A stretch of 5,601 bases of DNA from assembly GCA_934467435.1 (NCBI GenBank), contig CAKSLR010000084.1, positions 1-5,601 of the forward strand, read 5' to 3'. The first letter of the stretch is position 1, and every line of letters starts with the position of its first letter. This stretch comes from an uncultured Eubacteriales bacterium. GTDB lineage: Bacteria > Bacillota > Clostridia > Oscillospirales > CAG-272. The notes beneath the pieces are model-generated. The model was not told the origin of the DNA. It searched no databases and saw only the letters and a program-made list of their open reading frames with translations. The position numbers and the translations under genes were made by a program. Positions 1 through 5,104 of this stretch are shown here, piece by piece.

Positions 1-10
1 ATTTGCACCA

Positions 11-39
11 AAGCGGGAACGAATGCATCGTCCCCGCTT
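11..39 (-). terminator. Hairpin after rpsO, probable terminator
   Basis: A 12-bp inverted repeat (11-22 with 28-39, one G-U pair in the minus-strand RNA, 5-nt loop) begins 9 nt after the rpsO stop codon. The base of the stem is GC-rich. The bases that follow on the minus strand are not a clean T run (two T, then TGGTGCAAAT), so termination may be incomplete. In many Firmicutes pnp follows rpsO, so partial read-through or an mRNA-stabilising or processing role is also possible. The plus-strand side has a better T tract, but no plus-strand gene is visible to use it. Confidence 0.55.
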
Positions 40-48
40 GTTTGCTTT

Positions 49-312
49 TTACTTTCTCAGACCCAGTTTTTCGATAATGGCGCGGTAACGCTCAATATCC
101 TTCGATTCGAGGTAACGCAAAAAGTTCTTTCTTTGACCAACCATACGGAGCAGACCTCTGTGGCTGTGGAAGTCCTTCTTGTTCACCTTAAGGTGCTCGG
201 TCAGCGCGTTGATACGGTAGGTAAGAACGGCGATCTGCACTTCGGGCGAACCGGTATCCCCTTCGTGAATCTTGTACTGGTCGATGATCTGTTGCTTGAT
301 TTCCTTCTGCAT
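49..312 (-). CDS. rpsO: 30S ribosomal protein S15
   Basis: This is ribosomal protein S15, a small primary binder of 16S rRNA in the central domain of the 30S subunit that helps form the platform and bridges to 23S rRNA. The product is 87 aa, close to the usual 88-89. It carries the family signatures HEGDTGSPEVQIAVLT near the N-terminus, HKKDFHSHRGLLRMV-like sequence in the middle (here NKKDFHSHRGLLRMV), and the C-terminal IEKLGLRK. The ATG at 312 is preferred because AAAGGTG lies 9 nt upstream and the N-terminus MQKEIKQQII aligns with other S15 proteins. An in-frame GTG at 324 would add four residues but overlaps that ribosome binding site. The gene has its own promoter and structured leader and is followed by a hairpin. 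S15 represses its own mRNA in several bacteria, so the leader may be autoregulatory. Confidence 0.97.
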   Translation of the reverse strand: MQKEIKQQIIDQYKIHEGDTGSPEVQIAVLTYRINALTEHLKVNKKDFHSHRGLLRMVGQRKNFLRYLESKDIERYRAIIEKLGLRK

Positions 313-440
313 TGTGTGTTTCACCTTTCACGCATATTTTTGCTACTGCCGCAAGCCAAGCACGGGGTTGGTGAATCGACGCATGGCAGCCCGCCTGCGG
401 GCGGCGCGCCGGCTGTCCCCGAACCGGGAAAGGGCATCAC
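313..440 (-). promoter_or_regulatory. Structured 5' leader of rpsO, possible S15 autoregulatory element
   Basis: About 128 nt separate the inferred transcription start (near 440) from the rpsO ATG, which is long for a simple leader. Visible pairings on the minus-strand RNA are a GC-only hairpin (389-394 with 397-402), or alternatively a stem of 387-391 with 411-415 around the same core, and a longer-range CGGGG/CCCCG pairing (417-421 with 363-367) that encloses either one. S15 mRNA leaders in several bacterial groups fold into three-way junctions or pseudoknots that mimic the 16S site and bind S15. That this leader does the same is inference; I do not recognise a specific described class. No open frame with a ribosome binding site is evident inside it. 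Confidence 0.4.
322..328 (-). promoter_or_regulatory. Ribosome binding site of rpsO
   Basis: AAAGGTG on the minus strand sits 9 nt before the ATG at 312. It decides the start codon, because the alternative GTG at 324-322 is part of this motif. It lies at the end of the structured leader, so folding of the leader or S15 binding could mask it. Confidence 0.6.
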
Positions 441-446
441 GGATTT

Positions 447-475
447 ATTCTACCATATTTTTTTCGGTTTGTAAA
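447..475 (-). promoter_or_regulatory. Sigma-A promoter of rpsO with extended -10
   Basis: On the minus strand TTTACA (470-475) is followed by a 17-nt spacer and TAGAAT (447-452). The -35 and -10 boxes each match the consensus at 5 of 6 positions, the spacing is ideal, and TGG just before the -10 makes an extended -10 (TGn). The spacer is A-rich. Transcription would start near 440. The promoter begins just downstream of the pgsA stop, so rpsO need not depend on the upstream operon. Confidence 0.85.
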
Positions 476-478
476 GAG

Positions 479-501
479 AAAAACCCAATTTTCCGAAAAT
501 T
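479..501 (-). terminator. Weak AT-rich hairpin after pgsA, doubtful terminator
   Basis: Directly at the pgsA stop codon the minus strand has AATTTT, CGG, AAAATT (487-501), then GGG and five T (479-483). The stem is six A-T pairs only, and three G separate it from the T run, so it would be a poor intrinsic terminator. Some operon transcripts may therefore read through into rpsO. Confidence 0.2.
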
Positions 502-1099
502 ATTTTTTACCGGCGAGAACCGGCAGATACGCGCGCAGATAATCCCCCCCCGACCAAAGGGTGGAGATTGCCATAACCCCCATCATGGCATAGCTTGCCG
601 GATAGATTTCACGCCCGTAAAGCGGCAGAAGAAGCGGCTCAAGAAGAATGACAAGAATGCCGATGATCTGCGACACGGTTTTGATCTTTCCGGCAAGAGA
701 AGCGGCGATGACCTGACCGCTTTTGCCCGCCGCCACCAGGCGCAGGGAAGTAACGGCAAGTTCACGAAAGAAAATGATAACCGTGACCCACAGAAACATC
801 ACCGAAAAATACGTGTAACGATAAACCAGCACAAGCAGCGCCGAGAAAACCATGAATTTATCGGCAAGCGGGTCAAGAAACTTCCCGAAATCGGTGACCA
901 GGTGGCAGCGCCGCGCAATCTGTCCATCCAGGCAATCGGTCATGGCGGTCACGGCAAAAATCACGGCGGGTACCACTCTTCCTCCTACGGTAGCGGGGTC
1001 CATGGCAAGCACCGCCCACACGAAAAAGGGCACCAGCACCATCCGCAACAGCGAAAGGACATTCGGAACATTCAGAATTTTCTGCGGTTTTTCTTCCAT
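500..1099 (-). CDS. pgsA: CDP-diacylglycerol--glycerol-3-phosphate 3-phosphatidyltransferase
   Basis: PgsA is an integral membrane enzyme that joins CDP-diacylglycerol and sn-glycerol 3-phosphate to give phosphatidylglycerol phosphate plus CMP, the committed step to phosphatidylglycerol and cardiolipin. The 199-aa product has the complete CDP-alcohol phosphotransferase signature: D55, D58, G59, A62, R63, then G72, D76 and D80, which bind metal and the CDP moiety. It also has the PgsA-type stretch REL at 112-114 with SLRLVAAGKSGQVIAAS, and AGKIKTVSQ near 136-144. Hydrophobic segments lie at roughly 11-32, 41-54, 82-111, 140-160 and 168-190. The ATG overlaps the rimO stop as TGATG, with GGGGAGG seven nt upstream, so translation is probably coupled. 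The length is typical and nothing is broken. It is the last gene of the operon and is followed by the rpsO promoter. Confidence 0.95.
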   Translation of the reverse strand: MEEKPQKILNVPNVLSLLRMVLVPFFVWAVLAMDPATVGGRVVPAVIFAVTAMTDCLDGQIARRCHLVTDFGKFLDPLADKFMVFSALLVLVYRYTYFSVMFLWVTVIIFFRELAVTSLRLVAAGKSGQVIAASLAGKIKTVSQIIGILVILLEPLLLPLYGREIYPASYAMMGVMAISTLWSGGDYLRAYLPVLAGKK

Positions 1100-2424
1100 C
1101 AGAGCGCCTCCCCAATCAGGTCATAATCCATCGCGTCCACAATCTTCACCTGCACAAATTCCCCCTCGGGAATCCGTTTTCCGGCGCGGAAATAAATCTT
1201 GCCGTCAATGTCGGGGGCATCCCCTTCCCCGCGACCGTAGTGCGTGGCGGCGACCGTATCATACCCTTCACACAGCGCGGTAAGGGTCTTGCCGACCATG
1301 GCGCGGTTGTGCGCCTCGCTGATCGGCAACTGCGTTGCGATCAGCGTATCGTACCGATCCTGCTTCACCTGCTCGTCAATCTGATCGGGCATCTCCGCGG
1401 CGGGAGTTCCCTCCTCCGCCGAGTACAAAAAGGCGCCGAAACGCTCAAATTTCTCTTCCTTGAGGAAGGCGCAAAGGGCGGCAAAGTCCTCTTCGCTCTC
1501 ACCGGGGAACCCGACAATCGCCGTGGTGCGCAGGGTAATGCCGGGTACCTCCTCCCGCAGGCGGCGCAGCGTATCGCGGATCAGGGAACTGTCTCCGTGG
1601 CGGTTCATCTTCTGAAGAATCGGGTCGGAAATATGCTGCACCGGCACGTCCATGTACTTGAGCAGACGCGGATTCTCGCGCAGTTCGGTAATCAGATCGT
1701 CGGTGATCTTATCGGGGTAACAGTAAAGCAGACGAATCCACGGAATTGCCGTTTCGGCGCAGATGGCGCGCACCAGGTCGGCAAGGCGGTACTTGCCGTA
1801 CAAATCGAGCCCGTAACGGGATGTATCCTGCGCGATGAGGTTCAGTTCCTTTACCCCAAGCGTCTCCAGTTCCTTCGCCTCCCGCACCACATCTTCCATC
1901 GGACGGGAGCGGAAGCCGCCGCGGATCAGCGGAATTGCACAGTAAGTACAGCGGTTGTCGCACCCCTCCGCAATCTTGAGGTATGCGGTATAGGTAGGCG
2001 TTGTCAGCACACGCGCCCCGCCGAGAGGGGACTTTTCCTTATCGTCAAACGCGCAGAATCCCCGCTCCCCGCGCAGAACCGCGTCCGCCGCCTCCGCAAT
2101 GCGGTGCAGGCTGCCGACCCCTACCAGGGCATCGACCTCGGGCATCTCGGTAAGAACCTGTTCGCGGTAGCGTTCCACAAGACACCCCGTGGCAATAATC
2201 CCCTTGAGTGAACGGTTCTTTTTCAGCCACGCGATATCGAGAATATTATCAATCGACTCCTGCTTGGCGCTCTCAATAAAGCCGCAGGTGTTGACCACAA
2301 TGATGTCCGCCTCGGTCTCATCCGGGGTAATCTCATAGCCCGCTTCCCGCAGGCGATAGAGCATGACCTCGGTATCCACCAGATTTTTGGAGCAACCGAG
2401 TGACACAAAACCGATTTTTTTCAT
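1099..2424 (-). CDS. rimO: Ribosomal protein S12 methylthiotransferase RimO
   Basis: RimO is a radical-SAM enzyme with two iron-sulfur clusters that adds a methylthio group to a conserved aspartate of ribosomal protein S12. The 441-aa product is full length. The N-terminal UPF0004 domain carries cluster cysteines C11, C47 and C81. The radical SAM core has C155, C159 and C162 in EGCDNRCTYCAIP, and continues through YMDVPVQHISDPIL and TAIVGFPGESEEDF. The C-terminal TRAM domain starts near residue 372 and contains GEGDAPDIDGKIYF. The opening MKKIGFVSLGCSKNLVDTE and the FGAFLYSAEEGTPAAEM segment identify RimO rather than the tRNA enzymes MiaB or MtaB. The ATG at 2424 has AAAGGA seven nt upstream, overlapping the stop of the preceding gene, 12 nt away. 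The stop overlaps the pgsA start by one base. Confidence 0.97.
   Translation of the reverse strand: MKKIGFVSLGCSKNLVDTEVMLYRLREAGYEITPDETEADIIVVNTCGFIESAKQESIDNILDIAWLKKNRSLKGIIATGCLVERYREQVLTEMPEVDALVGVGSLHRIAEAADAVLRGERGFCAFDDKEKSPLGGARVLTTPTYTAYLKIAEGCDNRCTYCAIPLIRGGFRSRPMEDVVREAKELETLGVKELNLIAQDTSRYGLDLYGKYRLADLVRAICAETAIPWIRLLYCYPDKITDDLITELRENPRLLKYMDVPVQHISDPILQKMNRHGDSSLIRDTLRRLREEVPGITLRTTAIVGFPGESEEDFAALCAFLKEEKFERFGAFLYSAEEGTPAAEMPDQIDEQVKQDRYDTLIATQLPISEAHNRAMVGKTLTALCEGYDTVAATHYGRGEGDAPDIDGKIYFRAGKRIPEGEFVQVKIVDAMDYDLIGEAL
1107..1113 (-). promoter_or_regulatory. Ribosome binding site of pgsA inside rimO
   Basis: GGGGAGG on the minus strand, seven nt before the pgsA ATG at 1099, lies within the last codons of rimO. 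It supports the start chosen and means pgsA has independent initiation capacity despite the one-base stop/start overlap. Confidence 0.7.
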
Positions 2425-2436
2425 ATGCGATTCCTT

Positions 2437-2973
2437 TCAGGATAAAAATTTCGCCACGCGCGCGTGGTAGCGGCTGTCATAAAGGATCAGCAGCCGGGTG
2501 AGCAGATATTGATAAAGGAAGAAGGTCGGATTCCCGATCAGAAAAAGGACGAGATAAATGTACCACGCCTCCGCCGGAAGAGAAAAGAGAAAAATGCCGA
2601 GCAACTCCACCGCGGCAAACATCCCGTTGCAGAAAAGAAAACGCAAAACAAAGGACAGCAGACGCGGCAGGCGGGCAAGAGGAAACCACAAAAGAGCGTA
2701 AATGCCGAAAAACAGCGCAAAGTAAAGCACAGCGCCGGGGTTTGGCAGCAAAAGAAACGAAAGAAGCGTAACCCCGCCGTATATCATGAAATCATAAGGG
2801 TGTCCCATCTCCCGCCGGGCAAACAGCACCGCAAGGGAAGAAAGCGCCGCCGCGCTGAGCACCGCCACGTCAAGCAGCGCCCCAAGGCAAAGAATGGCGG
2901 CGGAAAGGGCGGTCAACATGGCGGAAAGGGCAAGGCATTTTGTTTTTTTTGCAGTGGTGGTTCGTTTTTCCAT
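2437..2973 (-). CDS. Polytopic membrane protein of unknown function
   Basis: I do not recognise a named family. The 178-aa product starts with a lysine-rich cytoplasmic head (MEKRTTTAKKTK) and then consists almost entirely of hydrophobic segments, at roughly residues 13-32, 34-51, 61-76, 80-98, 107-130 and 136-163. It ends in a basic tail (YHARVAKFLS). The turn LLLPNPGAV (74-82) and the aromatic stretch FALFFGIYALLWFPL resemble small clostridial membrane proteins and the S-components of ECF transporters in general character, but I see no ligand-binding signature. The ATG at 2973 is chosen because it overlaps the stop of the J-domain gene as TGATG; a GTG at 2982 would give three more residues. 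The ribosome binding site is weak, which fits translational coupling. A run of eight A (2943-2950 on the minus strand) lies in codons 8-11. Confidence 0.8.
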   Translation of the reverse strand: MEKRTTTAKKTKCLALSAMLTALSAAILCLGALLDVAVLSAAALSSLAVLFARREMGHPYDFMIYGGVTLLSFLLLPNPGAVLYFALFFGIYALLWFPLARLPRLLSFVLRFLFCNGMFAAVELLGIFLFSLPAEAWYIYLVLFLIGNPTFFLYQYLLTRLLILYDSRYHARVAKFLS

Positions 2974-3581
2974 CACAGGCACCGAATCAGATCAAAGCCG
3001 AAACTTTCGCAACAACAATCGGCGCAGAACAGCGCCGAGCAGACATCGCACACCGTACAGTCGCCCCCCTGCGCGCGGCGGCGGTCGTTCTCCGCCCGGC
3101 TGCCGCGGTAATTCTCTCTGAATGCGGCATAGCGGCGGGTGAACGTCTCGCGTGCATGGCGGTATTCCGTATTATCGGGATCCATCGCGCAGGCAATGCC
3201 GATCTCCTGCATTGCGTCATTCTGCCAGCCGCGACGCATGAGCAGGATCGATTTGAGGTAATGCCACTCCGCCCCCCGCCGCTCGGCGGGAATGGTTTCG
3301 AGCATCACTTCTGCCTCGGCAAACAGCCCGTGGCGGATTTTTTCCCGCACCGCCGCCGTGGTCACGGATGCGCCGCCGGTCTGTGCCCCTGCACGGTTAT
3401 GGGTCAGGTTGTCGTATGCCTCGTTGATCTCCTTCATCTTTTCTTCCGCCGCTGTGCGGGCAACGGGGTCGTTTGCAAAGTTATCGGGGTGATTGCGCCG
3501 CGCGAGCGCATGGTACGCCGCCTTGATTTCCTCCGGCGTAGCACCGGGGGAGACGCCGAGAACTTCATACGGATTTTTCAT
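2973..3581 (-). CDS. J-domain protein with TPR-like middle and cysteine-rich tail
   Basis: The 202-aa product begins with a canonical J domain (residues 2-60, KNPYEVLGVSPGATPEEIK), with the HPD tripeptide at 31-33 that stimulates Hsp70/DnaK ATPase. Residues about 78-140 form two TPR-like helical hairpins (AVREKIRHGLFAEAEVML, and WQNDAMQEIGIACAMDPDN). The last 28 residues hold eight cysteines (175, 178, 181, 186, 189, 190, 191, 201). The DnaJ G/F region, four-CxxCxGxG zinc domain and C-terminal substrate domains are absent, so this is a specialised type III co-chaperone, not DnaJ itself. The ATG at 3581 lies inside the end of the DUF5685 gene (17-nt overlap), with GAGGGGG nine nt upstream. The tail resembles those I recall from clostridial J-domain proteins of unknown role. 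Partnership with DnaK is family knowledge; the client is unknown. Confidence 0.9.
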   Translation of the reverse strand: MKNPYEVLGVSPGATPEEIKAAYHALARRNHPDNFANDPVARTAAEEKMKEINEAYDNLTHNRAGAQTGGASVTTAAVREKIRHGLFAEAEVMLETIPAERRGAEWHYLKSILLMRRGWQNDAMQEIGIACAMDPDNTEYRHARETFTRRYAAFRENYRGSRAENDRRRAQGGDCTVCDVCSALFCADCCCESFGFDLIRCL

Positions 3582-4440
3582 GCACGGTATCCCCCTCTCT
3601 CTCGGGCGCAAGGAAGCGCAGCTTTGCCGGCAGCCCGATGTATAAAATGTTTTTCAGGATATTTGCCGTTTCGGAGTGAGCATCGAGCGGCAGCGCGAGC
3701 AAAGCCCCCTCCAGGGCGACCAGTTCCACGCGCAGTGCGGTATATGCCGCCTGCCGTTCCCCGGCATCAAACGTCCCACTGCCGCTGTAACGGTAGGGGT
3801 TATAGGTGTTTTGGCGACAGTCGCGCGCAAAATCCTCCGCCGCGTCCAGTGCCGCCACAAATCTGCCGAGGTAAAACCCGACGGGATACGCAAGCGCCCC
3901 GGCGTCGGCAGGCAGTCCTTCGGCAAAAAAAGCGCCCAGCATCCGACCGCTGCAATCCGCCACGCGGTCAAGCGACGGGCATTTTGCCGCCTCAAGCGCC
4001 GCGAGTGCGTCCAACTCCCGCTCCATTTCCGACTGCAGCGCGGGCAGATCGGCACGGCGGGCGGCGCGGCGAAGTACCGCTGCCGCCAAACGCACCGCAG
4101 GGCGGGCAAGCCCGCGCCGATCCCGGCATTCGTCCTGCGCCTTGCCGTAAGCCAGCACGGCAAACGCCCGCGCCGTAAACACCAGCGACGGATTTTCTGC
4201 AAGGCACGCGCGCGCCTTGCAGGGGTGAACGCAGCAGCGGAACCGATGCGCTTCGGACCGCTCCCCGCTAAGAAGCATCCGCAAAAGGGCGTAAAACACC
4301 GCATCATAGGAAAGTGTCAGGGCGGAAAGACGCCCGGTGTGCCGCTGCATGGCATTGCAAACGCCGCAATACACCGCGCGATAGTACGCATATTCGCGGA
4401 CAAGCAACTCATCCGCCACGGGTTTGATGTATCCGAACAT
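3565..4440 (-). CDS. DUF5685 family protein
   Basis: The 291-aa product opens with MFGYIKPVADELLVREYAYY and YCGVCNAM, which I recognise as the start of the DUF5685 family of clostridial proteins of unknown function. It looks wholly alpha-helical and soluble, rich in Ala, Arg and Leu. Features are a CxxC at C25/C28, a second cluster RCCVHPCKARAC (C69, C70, C74, C79) after the long helix LSYDAVFYALLRMLL, the segment CPSLDRVAD (154-162), the acidic helix LDAAEDFARDCRQNTYNPY (198-216), and the C-terminal ILKNILYIGLPAKLRF. The cysteines could bind metal, but that is inference. The start has GGGAGGG four nt upstream. The gene overlaps the J-domain gene by 17 nt, and I recall these two families as neighbours in other Clostridia, so they may act together. 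No enzyme activity can be assigned. Confidence 0.88.
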   Translation of the reverse strand: MFGYIKPVADELLVREYAYYRAVYCGVCNAMQRHTGRLSALTLSYDAVFYALLRMLLSGERSEAHRFRCCVHPCKARACLAENPSLVFTARAFAVLAYGKAQDECRDRRGLARPAVRLAAAVLRRAARRADLPALQSEMERELDALAALEAAKCPSLDRVADCSGRMLGAFFAEGLPADAGALAYPVGFYLGRFVAALDAAEDFARDCRQNTYNPYRYSGSGTFDAGERQAAYTALRVELVALEGALLALPLDAHSETANILKNILYIGLPAKLRFLAPEREGDTVHEKSV

Positions 4441-4444
4441 AGCG

Positions 4445-4451
4445 CCCTCCC
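4445..4451 (-). promoter_or_regulatory. Ribosome binding site of the DUF5685 gene
   Basis: GGGAGGG on the minus strand lies four nt before the ATG at 4440 (six nt counted from its GGAG core). This strong site fixes the start of the first gene of the five-gene run. Confidence 0.6.
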
Positions 4452-4466
4452 ATCCTTGTTATTTTA

Positions 4467-4521
4467 CAACAAACCGGGCGCAAAATCAAGCATTTTGCGC
4501 CCGGTATATAAATTTTTGTTG
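4467..4521 (-). terminator. Strong hairpin between small membrane gene and DUF5685 gene
   Basis: A perfect 12-bp inverted repeat (4474-4485 with 4493-4504, 7-nt loop) has CCGGGCGC at its base. Outside it, CAACAAA (4467-4473) and TTTGTTG (4515-4521) can add a second, AT-rich arm. On the minus strand the stem is followed by TTTGTTGT, a fair U tract, so it reads as a terminator for the gene ending at 4546. Only 33 nt remain before the DUF5685 start. The next promoter must therefore lie upstream of or inside the hairpin, or the operon depends on read-through. Confidence 0.65.
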
Positions 4522-4534
4522 AATGGTGCGTGAA
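4505..4534 (-). promoter_or_regulatory. Possible promoter for the DUF5685-pgsA operon
   Basis: TTCACG (4529-4534), an 18-nt spacer and TATATA (4505-4510) on the minus strand each match the sigma-A consensus at four of six positions. Transcription would start within the hairpin at 4474-4504, which would place part of that hairpin at the 5' end of the mRNA. This is weak evidence; it is listed because no other space for a promoter exists between the small membrane gene and the DUF5685 gene. Confidence 0.25.
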
Positions 4535-4545
4535 TTTTTACCCTC

Positions 4546-4776
4546 TCAGCGTTCCGAACGGTGACGGCAGGTCATGTAGATGGAAAACGCGAAAATAGAA
4601 CCCGCAAGCACAAGGGAAATGAGAGAGAGCACCCGGTCTGTCCGCGCGGCGGTCTCGGTGAACCCGACATCATGCGAACAATGCACCGTCAAAAACACCG
4701 CAACAAACACAAGAAGTGCGCACAGCAACATACTGAGAATAGGCAGCCAAAGAAACCGTTTCCGTTTCCAATCCAT
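4546..4776 (-). CDS. Small two-helix membrane protein, unknown function
   Basis: This is a 76-aa hypothetical protein. A basic head (MDWKRKR) is followed by a first membrane helix (about 8-31), a short loop HCSHDVGFTETAARTDR (32-48), a second helix (about 49-69) and a basic end CRHRSER. The positive-inside rule suggests that both ends are cytoplasmic and the loop outside. The ATG at 4776 is chosen over a GTG at 4794, because the GTG frame would translate the strong AAGGAGGGG site lying six nt before the ATG. The ribosome binding site and the terminator-like hairpin downstream argue that it is a real, separately transcribed gene. The loop holds Cys33 and two histidines but no recognisable binding motif. 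I know no function. Confidence 0.72.
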   Translation of the reverse strand: MDWKRKRFLWLPILSMLLCALLVFVAVFLTVHCSHDVGFTETAARTDRVLSLISLVLAGSIFAFSIYMTCRHRSER

Positions 4777-4782
4777 AGATGA

Positions 4783-4791
4783 CCCCTCCTT
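4783..4791 (-). promoter_or_regulatory. Ribosome binding site of the small membrane protein
   Basis: AAGGAGGGG on the minus strand, six nt before the ATG at 4776, is among the strongest Shine-Dalgarno sequences in the window. It decides the start, since the upstream GTG (4794-4792) would run through it. Confidence 0.8.
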
Positions 4792-4809
4792 CACTTCAGA
4801 TTCACCTAT

Positions 4810-4838
4810 ATTTTAGCCCATAAATATGAACCTGGGAT
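4810..4838 (-). promoter_or_regulatory. Possible promoter of the small membrane gene
   Basis: TAAAAT (4810-4815, five of six consensus) follows a poor -35 (ATCCCA, 4833-4838) at 17 nt on the minus strand, inside an AT-rich stretch. Transcription would start near 4803, about 27 nt before the start codon. The -10 is reasonable but the -35 is weak, so this is a candidate only. An activator could be needed. Confidence 0.3.
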
Positions 4839-4925
4839 GAACGATTCATAAATTTTATTGCCTTTCTGTGTAGAAAATTCACTTCTCTTTTCACCGTATG
4901 TTCACAATATCGGCACCTGCCGAAC

Positions 4926-4957
4926 AAAAAAGCCGGACACACAGCGTGCCCGACGGC
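4926..4957 (-). terminator. Second candidate terminator downstream of galT
   Basis: On the minus strand GCCG (4954-4957) can pair with CGGC (4932-4935), and six T (4926-4931) follow at once. The interior pairs poorly (only CAC/GTG around 4940-4948), so the hairpin is weaker than the one at 5025-5043. It shares the 11-nt sequence CCGGCTTTTTT with that one, which suggests the same role as a backup stop. Confidence 0.35.
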
Positions 4958-5024
4958 GCATGCCGCCGCAGGGCGGGCAGTGCAGAACGATGGACGGGAA
5001 GGGATCGGCAGCGCAAGGCAACCG

Positions 5025-5043
5025 AAAAAAGCCGGCAACCGGC
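5025..5043 (-). terminator. Intrinsic terminator downstream of galT
   Basis: On the minus strand GCCGG, loop TTG, CCGGC (5031-5043) is followed directly by six T (5025-5030). This is the classic GC stem plus U run, although the stem is short (5 bp). It arises from a tandem CCGGCAA duplicate on the plus strand. It lies about 127 nt after the galT stop. Confidence 0.6.
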
Positions 5044-5104
5044 AACACGAAGCGAATGGCGCAAACCGCCGGCAGAAGACAAACCGGGCTTCGGGCAAAG
5101 GTCC

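Noticed and set aside
272..1126. 284-codon open frame on the plus strand over the rpsO leader and pgsA
   Set aside because: It lies antisense to pgsA and the rpsO leader, has Arg/His/Lys-rich composition, no ribosome binding site and no family resemblance. It is a shadow of the real coding strand.
1240..2211. 323-codon open frame on the plus strand antisense to rimO
   Set aside because: rimO is unmistakable and full length. The antisense frame shows no motifs and follows from rimO codon bias.
2940..4178. 412-codon open frame on the plus strand antisense to the J-domain and DUF5685 genes
   Set aside because: It has Pro/Arg/Ala-rich low-complexity translation, crosses three real minus-strand genes and lacks a start signal. 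High GC content produces such long antisense frames.
4802..4849. 15-codon minus-strand mini-ORF (MNRSSQVHIYGLKYR) ahead of the small membrane gene, a possible leader peptide
   Set aside because: Its only ribosome binding site candidate (AAAGG) is 11 nt away, there is no run of a regulatory codon and no attenuator-like hairpin follows. Better seen as chance unless the region proves transcribed and translated.
4911..4922. CGGCACCTGCCG palindrome as a terminator or operator
   Set aside because: The loop would be only two nt, no T run follows on the minus strand, and no second copy near a promoter suggests an operator.
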